From an uncultured Myxococcales bacterium (lineage in GTDB: Bacteria; Myxococcota_A; UBA9042), in contig CALENB010000450.1 in assembly GCA_937910235.1 (NCBI GenBank), positions 1 to 53,786 of the forward strand: 53,786 nucleotides of DNA, given 5' to 3'. Shown in pieces: positions 35,328 through 43,918 of the stretch. A program made the position numbers and the translations under genes. The notes below the pieces were generated by a model. It was not told where the DNA came from, searched no databases, and worked only from the letters and a program-made list of their open reading frames with translations. The stretch's first letter is position 1; every line of letters begins with the position of its first letter.

Positions 35328-36649
35328 CAGCGGCCTCCCGATAGGTCGACCGACACGTCGGTTTGCGCGGCGCGTTGACGCAAGAGCTGCTCAAGCAACG
35401 CCATCGCGGCGACGCGTGTGGTCAGCACCGGATCGGGCAGCGGCGCCCGCTGCATGTCCGTCGACCACGGGCTCGGGTCAAAGCTCGCCAGCTCGGCCTG
35501 CACAAGCTGCGGCATCGCGGCGGCTCCGTCGGTGTTGAGCGCTAACACGAGCCGGGCGACCTGACCAAGCGGCGTCGGTTCCGCGGCCAGCGCGTCCAGG
35601 TCGAGCGCGGGCTGCGTGGCGACCTGCATCGAGACGACCACCCAAGGGATGTCCGCGACGGGAAACACCAGCTCCGTAGCTTCACGCTCGGTGATGAAGC
35701 GCGCCAGCACGCTCGGCTGGTCGGTTCGGCCGGTGAACGTGATGGTGCAGCCGACCGCGGCGAAATCACCGGCGATCAGCCAGGCGTCGGTCTCGGCTTC
35801 GGCGCTGACGCGCGCCATCAGCGCGTCGTGCAACACGTCATGCCCTGCCGCGGCCAGGTCGAGCCTCGACACGTCCACCATCATGGAGGTCCAATGTACG
35901 GGTCCTAAGGGCAGCTGCTCAGCCGTCAGCTGCGTCGCTGAGGTGGGTGTGATCAGCCAAGGCCCGCGCGGTCCGGTCTCGCCGCGATCGAGCCCTACCA
36001 GCGACCCGAGGTAGCCGATAGGACGCCCGACGGCCAGGTCGTCTGGTTGGTGAATGTGACCGAGAAACCAGCCTGCGAGCGGCTGCGCGTCGAGGGCGAG
36101 CCGACCTGTCGGCGCGTACGGGCTGTTGCCGCCGTCAAGATCGGTATGCAGCACGCCGAGGCACAACGCCGCGTCACGCCGCGAGGCGAGGGCCTCCGCC
36201 AGCCCGGGTTCATGGAGGGGATCGCGTTGGTGATGCCGCGCCGGGAACGACCAACCGATGAGGTCGACGCCGTCGAGCTCCACACGTTGCCAACGCCCGC
36301 CCGCGCCAAGCAGCTGGAACGCGGCGATGCGTGACGCCAGCCGCGGCAGCGCGATCGAGTCGTGATTACCCGCCACACCGACCACCGCGATCCCCGCCGC
36401 CACAAGCCGCGCCACGCCGGCGTGGAGGTGCCCAAACGCTTCAAACCGGTCCTTGTCTTGATCGACGACGTCGCCGGCCAGCACCACCGCTTGCACGTCG
36501 TGATCCAGCGCATAGCGCAGCACCCGGCGCCACGCCTCAGCAGGGTCCAAACGCCGCGGATCCAGGCCAGCGGCGGCGAGGCGATGCGGCGATCGACCGA
36601 GATGGATGTCGCCGACAAAGAGGAGCGGTCTCGACACAAACAACTCCAT
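35327..36649 (-). CDS. SbcD/YhaO-like metallophosphoesterase
   Basis: The 440-aa product is read from M-E-L-F-V-S-R-P-L-L-F-V-G-D-I-H; the frame runs 65 codons further up but through sequence without a recognisable domain. All five calcineurin-like metal-binding motifs are visible: G-D-I-H (Asp14, His16), L-A-G-D-V-V-D, G-N-H-D-S, G-V-L-H-T-D, and G-H-I-H. These coordinate the two Mn ions used by SbcD/Mre11/YhaO nucleases. First gene of the five-gene end-processing operon, one base overlapping the SbcC-like ATPase gene. The ribosome-binding site is weak (TTGGA), so the start is less sure than the function. Confidence 0.9.
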   Translation of the reverse strand: MELFVSRPLLFVGDIHLGRSPHRLAAAGLDPRRLDPAEAWRRVLRYALDHDVQAVVLAGDVVDQDKDRFEAFGHLHAGVARLVAAGIAVVGVAGNHDSIALPRLASRIAAFQLLGAGGRWQRVELDGVDLIGWSFPARHHQRDPLHEPGLAEALASRRDAALCLGVLHTDLDGGNSPYAPTGRLALDAQPLAGWFLGHIHQPDDLAVGRPIGYLGSLVGLDRGETGPRGPWLITPTSATQLTAEQLPLGPVHWTSMMVDVSRLDLAAAGHDVLHDALMARVSAEAETDAWLIAGDFAAVGCTITFTGRTDQPSVLARFITEREATELVFPVADIPWVVVSMQVATQPALDLDALAAEPTPLGQVARLVLALNTDGAAAMPQLVQAELASFDPSPWSTDMQRAPLPDPVLTTRVAAMALLEQLLRQRAAQTDVSVDLSGGR

Positions 36650-36951
36650 TTGCGGTCCAACGTGGCCTGTGGTGGCCACGTTGAGGGCAAGTGATGGGAT
36701 CCTTCGGCGACCTTCTACCAGAGAACAGACAAACCGACCCATCCCAGACCTTTCGCCGCTGCGGCTGTGGGTGGGTGAGCGAGGAGAGACTGCTGGATGG
36801 ATCGGACAGGCTGTGTCGCATCCGGTCTGGACTCGAGCGTCCATGCACCGTATTTGGTGTCGAGGCGTGAATCCGTCGGGTGACGTACGACACAGGCTGT
36901 CCTACGGCGGTGTCAGGGTTCGGTTCATTGTCCTACACACGAGAGCCGCCC
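36650..36951. promoter_or_regulatory. Divergent promoter region with matched inverted-repeat pair
   Basis: This 302-bp stretch separates the end-processing operon (leftward) from the SNF2 gene (rightward) and must hold both promoters. It contains GGACAGGCTGTGTCG at 36804-36818 and the near-exact inverted copy CGACACAGGCTGTCC at 36888-36902 (14 of 15 positions match after reverse complement, differing only at the central base). The two lie about 70 bp apart. This arrangement suggests a shared operator for a dimeric regulator acting on both directions. I cannot place -35/-10 boxes with confidence, and I do not recognise the motif as a LexA box. Confidence 0.4.
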
Positions 36952-39900
36952 ATGCCCCGCCTAGATGTCCGTACCCTGATAGATGTCGCTCACTTCGCGC
37001 AACGGCGAGGGTTGGAGGTCGCGCTGGACGCGGACCTTGATCTGGTCCTCGACAGCCTCGGTGTGTCACTGGCCGTTCAAGCGGCGGTACGCCAGGCGCT
37101 GAGGTCTCAGCCAGAGGCGTGCCTGCGGGACCTCACCTCGGAGATTTGTGAGCAGACGTTGCGGCGGTTGCTGAGTCAACGCGAGCTGGTCCACCTCAAG
37201 AACAGCCTCATCGTCGCGCTGCCGGAGCTCGCCGACGCCGTTCTGTTCGAGCAGCAAGCCGCAGCGGCGGCCGTGGTGTCAGCAGGCGCGCGGGCGGATG
37301 GACTCGCGGCGCACATGACCAAGGCCGCGCTCGCCGCGTGGGCGCATCAGCACGGCGCGGCCGACCTGCTGGTCCTGGCGTTGGCGGAGCTCACGGACCT
37401 GAAGAACGACCAGCTGCGGTGGTATTTTGGTGACGCGACGGTTGGCGAGATCCTCACCACTCGCCCGCACAGCTACTACGTGCGCCATGCGGGCGAGGCC
37501 CAGCGGCTGTGCATGACGCACCTACGGCAGCGCGCGGCCGAGGCCCAACAGAGCTTGGCTGTGTCGGCGGCGAAGCGGGCCGCGCGGACGCAGCCAGATC
37601 ATCGAAAAGTAGCCGCGTTTTTCACCAAGATCGACGACGTTCGTCAGGGCATGCAGGGCATCGCACCGAGCCTCGGGCTGGCTGAGTCGGGCGCTCGCAT
37701 CGCCGTCATGGACGATCCACTCGGCTTGGAGCTGACGTTGATGCGTCCTGCCAAGGACGGCTGTGTGGCTAATCCGCGGGTGGGCATCCTCATCCGCGAC
37801 CGCGGCGCGCCCCTCGTCTCGTGTGACTGCGAAGACGAGATGCCGCGGGAGGTCCGGTTTGTCTGTCGGTCTCAGATCGACGCGCTAGAGGTGGTGTTGG
37901 ATCTGCTCGGCAGGCCGCAACAGGGCGAGGCGCAGGCGATCGTCGACGCCCTCACCGCGCAGCTCGACGTGCCTGTCGCGACCCGGAAAGCGAGGCGTTA
38001 CCTGAGGGCGTTAGGGCTCGAAGAACCGCCCCCGCTGCGGCTCGACGGTGCGGTGGCGACGCCGGTGTGGCGGCTGCACCAAGACGGCGCGCGTTGGCGA
38101 CTGAGTCCGGGGTTGGCCCGCGCCAAGAAGACCGGCGAGGGCGTGGTGGTGCGCGCCTGGGCTGTGAACGAAGCGCAAGATTGGCTGGAGCAGCGCGGCG
38201 ATGCGCGGGATCAGCAGCTGTTGGCCCTCATCGGCTCGCTGGGCGATCTGGCGCAGGTGACCTGGGTCAACACCGATGTGGCCGAGGGCAGGCTTCAAGA
38301 TCAGCTGCTGGCGCTGATGGTGGGTCACCCGAAGCTCTACGCCGCGAAGGGCGCCGCGCGCCAGATCGAGGTGCGGCGGGCCGACGTGACCTTGCGGCTG
38401 GGCCAGATCGGCAAGACGGCCGAGATGCGCGCGTACATCGGCGAGAAGTTGGCGTGTGAGGTGCTCGATCGTGCGCAGATCGAGTCCCTGCATTTTGGCG
38501 ATCTGCTGCTGTGGGACCCCGACGAGAGCGAAGCGCTGGTGCTGCACACGAGCCAGCGCGCCCAAGTTGGGCTGTTGCTGGAGATGCGGGGGAAACATCG
38601 CTTCGCTGCGAGCGCGCTACCCGAGCTGCGCAGCAAGCTGATGCCGCTCGCGCAGTCCGGCGAGGTCACGTTCTCCGAGCAGGTGCGGGGCGACAGCGTC
38701 GCGGCGGAGACGGCGCCCGTGGTTGAGCTGGCGTTTGATGGCGGCGCCTTGCGCGTGGCGTTGCGGGTCGCGCCCCTGCCGGGCGGCGCGTTGGCCGAGC
38801 CTGGGGAGGGGCCCTCGGTTTGGTACGCCATGCAGGAGAGCGCCCCGGTGTACTGCCAGCGGGACCACCGCACCGAGCGCGCCGAGGCCACGGCCTTGTG
38901 GCAGCGGCTCGACGGGGTCGTGCGGGCGTCGCGCCAAGGCGAGTCTGAGGCCCAGGGCGTTGGTGACGGCGTTGGTGACGGCGTTGGTGACGGCGGTGGC
39001 GACGGCGGGCGTGAGGACGACGACAGCGCCTGGTTTTCCTCCTCCAACGACGACCTTGAGGAAGGCGCGTCGCGCTGGTGCACACACGTAGCCCACCTCG
39101 ACACGGCGCTGGATCTCATCGCTTGGCTGCGCCACGCCGCGGACGCCGGCCTCACCGTGCGGTGGGACAGCGAGCCGGTGCGCCTGCTCGGCCAAGCCAC
39201 CGCGGGTAATCTGAGGGTGCAGGTCGAAGCGGGTCGGGACTGGTTCGGCGTGAAGGCGTCGATGGCGGTCGGTGGCGTACTTGTGCCCCTCGACCAGCTG
39301 CTGGATGCGGCGCGCGACGCTCGTCGTTATGTGCAGGTCGATGGTCACGGCTGGCTGCGGATGGAGGCGGGCTTGCGTCGGCGTCTCAGCGCGTTGACCC
39401 ATGACGGCGCGGGGATCTCGCCGCTCGCCGCGCCGGTGCTGATGGCGTTGCAGGACGAAGGCGCGCAGATCGACGGGCCGCAGAAGTGGCTGCGAATGGC
39501 CGACCGGATCCGCGGCGCCGCAGCCCTGCAGCCCGAGGTGCCGACGACCCTCACCGCTGAGCTGCGACCCTATCAATCAGCCGGTTTCGCGTGGCTCGCG
39601 CGGCTGTCGATGTGGGCGCCGGGGGCGGTGCTGGCCGATGACATGGGCCTCGGCAAGACTGTGCAAGCCCTCGCGCTGCTGTTGCGCCGCGCCGCGCAGG
39701 GACCGGCGCTGGTGGTGGCGCCGACCTCGCTCGGTTTCAACTGGCTGCGCGAGGCCGCACGCTTCGCGCCGGGGTTGGAGATGCGCGCGCTCCGGGGCAA
39801 GGCTGACGCCGCCGTGCTCGACGATCTCGGCGCCAACGTCGTGGTCGTCACGAGCTGGGATGTCGCGGTGTTGCAGCTCAAGCGCCTCGGCGAGACGACC

Positions 39901-40947
39901 TGGACCACCCTGGTGATGGACGAGGCCCAAGCCATCAAGAACCCGGCGACTCGGCGCGCCAAGGCGATCTTCGCCCTCGACGCCGACTTCCGCTTGGCTC
40001 TGACCGGCACGCCCATGGAGAACCACACCGGCGAGCTGTGGAGCATCTTTCGCGCCGCGGTTCCGGGGCTGCTCGGGCCACACAAGCGGTTTCGCGAGCG
40101 CTTTCAAGTGCCCATCGAGCGGGACGGCGACGAGCGGGCCAAGGCGGCGCTGGCGGCGCTGATCTCGCCATTTCTGTTGCGACGGCTCAAGAGCGAGGTG
40201 GCACAAGACCTGCCGGCGCGCACCGACGTGCTCGTGGAGGTCGAGCTCTCCAAGCCCGAGCGGCGGCGCTACGAGCAGCTGCGCGCCAGCACCGCCGCAG
40301 AGCTGGCGAAACCTACGAGCCCGGAAGATCGCGACCAAGGTCGGCGTTTTCGGGTGCTCGCGGCGCTGACGCGGTTGCGGCAGCTGTCGTGCCATCCGGG
40401 GTTGTTCGATCCGACCTACGACGGCACCTCGGCGAAGCTGGAGGAGCTGCGGAGACGCCTCGACGAGCTGCGCAGTGAGGGTCACCGCGCCCTCGTGTTC
40501 AGCCAGTTCACAAGCTTGTTGGATCTCGTACGACCGGTGCTGGAGGCCGACGGCGCACGGATCTTGCAGCTTGACGGGCGAACACCTGCAGGGAAACGTC
40601 GCGCCCTTGTGGAGGCGTTTCAGGCCGGCGAGGCGGACGTGTTCTTGCTGTCGATCAAGGCCGGCGGCACCGGGCTGAACCTGACGGCGGCGAGCTACGT
40701 CTTTCACCTCGATCCGTGGTGGAACCCGGCGGTGGAAGACCAAGCGACCGACCGCGCGCACCGCATCGGGCAAGAGCAACAGGTGACGGTGTATCGGCTC
40801 GTGGCGCGCGCCACGGTGGAGGAGTCGATCTACGCGCTGCACGACGACAAGCGCGCGCTGACCGACGCGCTGCTGTCGGGGGCGACGAAGACGGGGCCCA
40901 TGGCGGTGGAGGACCTGGAGGCGCTACTGCTCGGTGGCGGCAGCTGA
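36952..40947 (+). CDS. SNF2-family ATPase with degenerate SWIM finger
   Basis: The 1331-aa product is read from M-P-R-L-D-V-R-T-L-I-D (an earlier in-frame ATG adds 24 poorly supported codons). The C-terminal half is a canonical Snf2/Rad54-like motor: D-D-M-G-L-G-K-T (about 896-903), V-M-D-E-A-Q-A-I-K-N (about 988), L-T-G-T-P-M-E-N, V-F-S-Q-F-T-S-L-L-D and D-P-W-W-N-P-A-V-E-D-Q-A-T-D-R-A-H-R-I-G-Q. The N-terminal half has C-D-C at 291-293 and C-R-S at 305-307, the spacing of a SWIM zinc finger (C-x-C-x(n)-C-x-H) but with Ser where His should be. A 12-bp repeat encodes a flexible G-V-G-D linker. Bacterial SNF2 proteins of this form often occur with SWIM and VWA/MoxR genes and defence genes. Confidence 0.93.
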   Translation: MPRLDVRTLIDVAHFAQRRGLEVALDADLDLVLDSLGVSLAVQAAVRQALRSQPEACLRDLTSEICEQTLRRLLSQRELVHLKNSLIVALPELADAVLFEQQAAAAAVVSAGARADGLAAHMTKAALAAWAHQHGAADLLVLALAELTDLKNDQLRWYFGDATVGEILTTRPHSYYVRHAGEAQRLCMTHLRQRAAEAQQSLAVSAAKRAARTQPDHRKVAAFFTKIDDVRQGMQGIAPSLGLAESGARIAVMDDPLGLELTLMRPAKDGCVANPRVGILIRDRGAPLVSCDCEDEMPREVRFVCRSQIDALEVVLDLLGRPQQGEAQAIVDALTAQLDVPVATRKARRYLRALGLEEPPPLRLDGAVATPVWRLHQDGARWRLSPGLARAKKTGEGVVVRAWAVNEAQDWLEQRGDARDQQLLALIGSLGDLAQVTWVNTDVAEGRLQDQLLALMVGHPKLYAAKGAARQIEVRRADVTLRLGQIGKTAEMRAYIGEKLACEVLDRAQIESLHFGDLLLWDPDESEALVLHTSQRAQVGLLLEMRGKHRFAASALPELRSKLMPLAQSGEVTFSEQVRGDSVAAETAPVVELAFDGGALRVALRVAPLPGGALAEPGEGPSVWYAMQESAPVYCQRDHRTERAEATALWQRLDGVVRASRQGESEAQGVGDGVGDGVGDGGGDGGREDDDSAWFSSSNDDLEEGASRWCTHVAHLDTALDLIAWLRHAADAGLTVRWDSEPVRLLGQATAGNLRVQVEAGRDWFGVKASMAVGGVLVPLDQLLDAARDARRYVQVDGHGWLRMEAGLRRRLSALTHDGAGISPLAAPVLMALQDEGAQIDGPQKWLRMADRIRGAAALQPEVPTTLTAELRPYQSAGFAWLARLSMWAPGAVLADDMGLGKTVQALALLLRRAAQGPALVVAPTSLGFNWLREAARFAPGLEMRALRGKADAAVLDDLGANVVVVTSWDVAVLQLKRLGETTWTTLVMDEAQAIKNPATRRAKAIFALDADFRLALTGTPMENHTGELWSIFRAAVPGLLGPHKRFRERFQVPIERDGDERAKAALAALISPFLLRRLKSEVAQDLPARTDVLVEVELSKPERRRYEQLRASTAAELAKPTSPEDRDQGRRFRVLAALTRLRQLSCHPGLFDPTYDGTSAKLEELRRRLDELRSEGHRALVFSQFTSLLDLVRPVLEADGARILQLDGRTPAGKRRALVEAFQAGEADVFLLSIKAGGTGLNLTAASYVFHLDPWWNPAVEDQATDRAHRIGQEQQVTVYRLVARATVEESIYALHDDKRALTDALLSGATKTGPMAVEDLEALLLGGGS
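38956..39003 (+). repeat. In-frame 12-bp tandem repeat in the SNF2 gene
   Basis: Three exact copies of GGCGTTGGTGAC are followed by one variant (GGCGGTGGCGAC), encoding a G-V-G-D linker between the N-terminal region and the motor domain. As in jetC, the unit is a multiple of three, so copy number can change without breaking the frame. Confidence 0.92.
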
Positions 40948-40969
40948 GCGGCGCGGCGTGAGGCGGTGG

Positions 40970-41446
40970 CTAGGAACACACGCCATTGCTGCAGACGCGA
41001 CCGCCGGTGCAGCTGGCGTCGCGGGGGAGATACACGCAACCGGTCTTCTTGTCACAGCTGTCGGTTGTGCAGACATTGGCGTCCTCGCAGGCGATGCCAT
41101 CGTAGAGCGAGTTGCAGCCGGTGGTCTGGTCGCAGGCGTCCTTGGTGCACGCGATGCCGTCGTCGCACACGACGATCCCGGTCTGTTGGCAGCCTTTCTT
41201 GCTGCATCCCCACGTGATGCAGCGGTCTTGGGCTTGGCAGTTGGCGAGTTTGCAGGTGCCTGTGTCGCCGTTGACGACTTTGCTGTCGTTGAACTCTTTG
41301 AGTTTGCCGAGTTCGGGGCCGACTTCGGAGAGGCCGCATGCGGTTAGGGATAGAGATAGCAGGACGGTGAGGGCGATGAGGAGGCCGGAGATCCGGGCTG
41401 GAAGCGCGATTCGCGTGGGATTTGAGGCGAAGCGGGCGTGGCGCAC
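40970..41446 (-). CDS. Cys-rich lipoprotein with D-x-x-x-C-T-x-D-x-C-D repeats
   Basis: I chose a GTG start at 41446 because AAGGA lies seven bases upstream; the frame runs on further but through noise. The 158-aa product begins with a basic segment, then a hydrophobic stretch (L-L-I-A-L-T-V-L-L-S-L-S) and lipobox L-T-A-C, the Cys being near residue 37. It should therefore be lipidated after signal peptidase II cleavage. The mature part holds two copies of a Cys repeat (G-I-A-C-T-K-D-A-C-D-Q-T-T-G-C and N-V-C-T-T-D-S-C-D-K-K-T-G-C) and ends in a third Cys-rich block. Such repeats are typical of surface proteins in myxobacterial-type lineages. It is convergent with the SNF2 gene. No functional tie to the surrounding ATPases is evident. 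Confidence 0.82.
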   Translation of the reverse strand: MRHARFASNPTRIALPARISGLLIALTVLLSLSLTACGLSEVGPELGKLKEFNDSKVVNGDTGTCKLANCQAQDRCITWGCSKKGCQQTGIVVCDDGIACTKDACDQTTGCNSLYDGIACEDANVCTTDSCDKKTGCVYLPRDASCTGGRVCSNGVCS

Positions 41447-41598
41447 GGCGGGGTCCTTGCGGTCGGGCTGGTGGTGTGAGGGTCGCTGAGGGTGGGGTTG
41501 GGCGTCAAGCGCGGGTGGCGTGCCGGCGGGACATGCTCTCGCGCCCGTCGACACACCCCGCTCCGCTCTCTCAGACACGGGACGCCATCGCCCCACCC

Positions 41599-43875
41599 TC
41601 AACTAGCCAAACCAAACTCCCCCGCCGCAGGCACCTTCACCGCCGGCGCCAGCTCCGCCGCCGCCTTGGCCAAGTCACCCATCGCCACGCCGCGCCCCGC
41701 ATGCGCCGCCCGATACGCTGCGGTGTACACAGCCCGCTGAATCGCCGCACCAGACAACGGAAACAACCGCGCCAGCAGCGCCAGGTCGAGCGGTCCCTCG
41801 GTCGGCACCGAGTCCGGCAGCAGCCCCCGCCAGATCAGCTCGCGCGCCGCCGTCTGCGGCAGCTCGAAACACAGGTGATGACTCAACCGCCGCATCAGCG
41901 CCGGGTCCAGCGCGTCTGGCCGGTTCGTCGCCAGCAGCGTCACGCCTTCGTGGCGCTCGAGCAACCTCAGCAGCGTCGTCACCATCGACACCGACCACGC
42001 GCCGTTGCGTTCGCCATCACGCACACCCAACACCGCGTCACACTCATCGATGAAGAGCACGGCGCCACGCTCGCGCGTCGTCTTGAACAGCTGCTCCAAC
42101 CGCCGCTCCGTCTCGCCAACCCACTTGCTGAGAAACGACGACGACCCCACCGCCAGCAGCGGTCGGCCCAGCTCGCTGGCGATCGCCTCGGCCGTCAGCG
42201 TCTTGCCGGTGCCGGGCACGCCGCTCAGCAGCGCCACCACACCCTTGCCGCGGCTCAGCCGTCGACCAATGCCCCACTGGTCGAGCACGGTGCGCTGATC
42301 GCGCGCGGCGCCGACCACCTCAGCGACTTGGGCGCTCAGGATGGTGGAGAGCACCACGTCGTCGAGCCGCACATCTGGGTGGCTCATCGCGCTGTCCTCA
42401 TCGCGCGGGCGGATCAGCTGATCGCGCGCTGCCGCCTTGAGGTGGGCCATGGAGATCTGCGCCGACGCCACATCTGGCGCTGTGTGCACGGCCGCCGCGA
42501 CCGCCATCAGCACCGCGTTCTTGATGGTGCCGCCGGTGAGCTCATAGCGATCGGCCAGCCCGACGAGATCGACATCGGCCGCCAGCGGCACCGTCTCGGG
42601 TAGCAGGTTCCGCCAGATCGCCAGCCGCGCGCTGCGATCGGGCTCCGGGAACTTCACCTTCACCAAGAGGCGCCGGTCCAGGGCTTCATCGAGCAGGTCG
42701 GGCAGGTTCGTCGCCAAGATCGCGACGCCCTCAAAGCGCTCTATTTCGGTCAACAGCAGCGTCATCAGGTCGTTGCCATGGCGGCGGTCGCCAAACAGCA
42801 CCTCGCACTCATCGAAGAAGAGCAGCGCGTTCTGGATGCGCGCCTCGCGAAACAGCGCTGGGAGGAACCGCTGCGCCTCCGAGGAACCCACAAACGTCGG
42901 CACATCGACGTTCAACACGCGCTTGCCGAGGTGATGCGCGATGGCGTGCGCCGTCATGGTTTTGCCGGTGCCAGGGGCGCCGTAAAACAGCATCAGCGCG
43001 CCGCGGCCATAGGCGATGCGATCGTCGATCCCCCACTGTTTCCGGGCCGCCAGCCACGCGTCATGGCGGTCGACCACCGACAAGATGCGTTGCTTGTCTG
43101 CCGCGTTGAGCACCACCTGACCCAGCCGCGCCATCGGCGCCTCAAGGCTTGAGAACGCCATGAACTCGTCCGAGATGCGGTCATCGCCAAGCATCGCCGC
43201 GAACGTGCGGGTGGTGATGGTCACGTCCGTGTTCAGCAGATCTTTGGGTGTGTTGTAGCGGCTCGAAAACTCGATGGTGACCAGATCGTTGCGTGTCAGC
43301 CGCCCGGTCGGCGAGAAGAACACGCGCCGTTCGATGCGCTCGGCGAATTCGAGACCACAGAAGTTGAAGATCAGCTCAACGGTGAGGTCGGAGCCGTACT
43401 CCTTGCCCTCCAGCTCGCCGAATCGGTCACTGAAGCTCTGCGAGAAACACGGCGCCGCCGCCAAAAGCAGGATGGTGCGCTCAAAGTCGTCGAGGTTGTA
43501 GCGTCGACACAGCGTGTCGAGGGCGAGCGGCGCACGGGTCGCGGCCTGAACCGCGGCGCGATGAGCGGCGAGGCGAACGTCGATCTCGGCGCGCAGCTGG
43601 GTCTCGATGCGGCGCAGACCGCTCAGCCGCCCGCGTTTGGGGTTGGTCGGCGGGTTCCCTTGCTGCTGCCGCCAAGGTCTCTCAGCGCCGCCGTCTTTCG
43701 TCTGCGCGTTGACGCCGCGGCAGCGCGCTTCGATCCAGGCGAGCTCGTGGTCGAGGTAGGCCAAGTCACTTGCGTAGCCGACGTCATCCATGACCGCGTC
43801 GCTGTCGACTCTGACCGCCGACGTGTCCTCTTTGACCACGTCGCGGGTGATCTCGATTTGGGTGGGTTTGTTCAT
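41599..43875 (-). CDS. Winged-helix tandem AAA+ ATPase, both domains intact
   Basis: The 758-aa product starts at an ATG preceded by AAGGAG six bases upstream. The N-terminal 260 residues contain a helical/winged-helix region with Y-N-L-D-D-F-E-R-T-I-L-L-L-A. AAA domain 1 has G-A-P-G-T-G-K-T (about 299) with L-L-F-F-D-E-C-E-V-L-F. AAA domain 2 has G-V-P-G-T-G-K-T (about 550) with V-L-F-I-D-E-C-D-A-V-L and S-K-W-V-G-E-T-E-R-R-L. This resembles the AAA+ protein at 11581-13725, except that here both P-loops are functional. It is the last gene of the set SWIM, MoxR, metallopeptidase/VWA, AAA+, where it probably remodels a protein target; the substrate is unknown. Confidence 0.9.
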   Translation of the reverse strand: MNKPTQIEITRDVVKEDTSAVRVDSDAVMDDVGYASDLAYLDHELAWIEARCRGVNAQTKDGGAERPWRQQQGNPPTNPKRGRLSGLRRIETQLRAEIDVRLAAHRAAVQAATRAPLALDTLCRRYNLDDFERTILLLAAAPCFSQSFSDRFGELEGKEYGSDLTVELIFNFCGLEFAERIERRVFFSPTGRLTRNDLVTIEFSSRYNTPKDLLNTDVTITTRTFAAMLGDDRISDEFMAFSSLEAPMARLGQVVLNAADKQRILSVVDRHDAWLAARKQWGIDDRIAYGRGALMLFYGAPGTGKTMTAHAIAHHLGKRVLNVDVPTFVGSSEAQRFLPALFREARIQNALLFFDECEVLFGDRRHGNDLMTLLLTEIERFEGVAILATNLPDLLDEALDRRLLVKVKFPEPDRSARLAIWRNLLPETVPLAADVDLVGLADRYELTGGTIKNAVLMAVAAAVHTAPDVASAQISMAHLKAAARDQLIRPRDEDSAMSHPDVRLDDVVLSTILSAQVAEVVGAARDQRTVLDQWGIGRRLSRGKGVVALLSGVPGTGKTLTAEAIASELGRPLLAVGSSSFLSKWVGETERRLEQLFKTTRERGAVLFIDECDAVLGVRDGERNGAWSVSMVTTLLRLLERHEGVTLLATNRPDALDPALMRRLSHHLCFELPQTAARELIWRGLLPDSVPTEGPLDLALLARLFPLSGAAIQRAVYTAAYRAAHAGRGVAMGDLAKAAAELAPAVKVPAAGEFGLAS

Positions 43876-43918
43876 TGCGGACTCCTTCGTTGACGCGGCC
43901 TTGATTGGCGGCGTCCCC

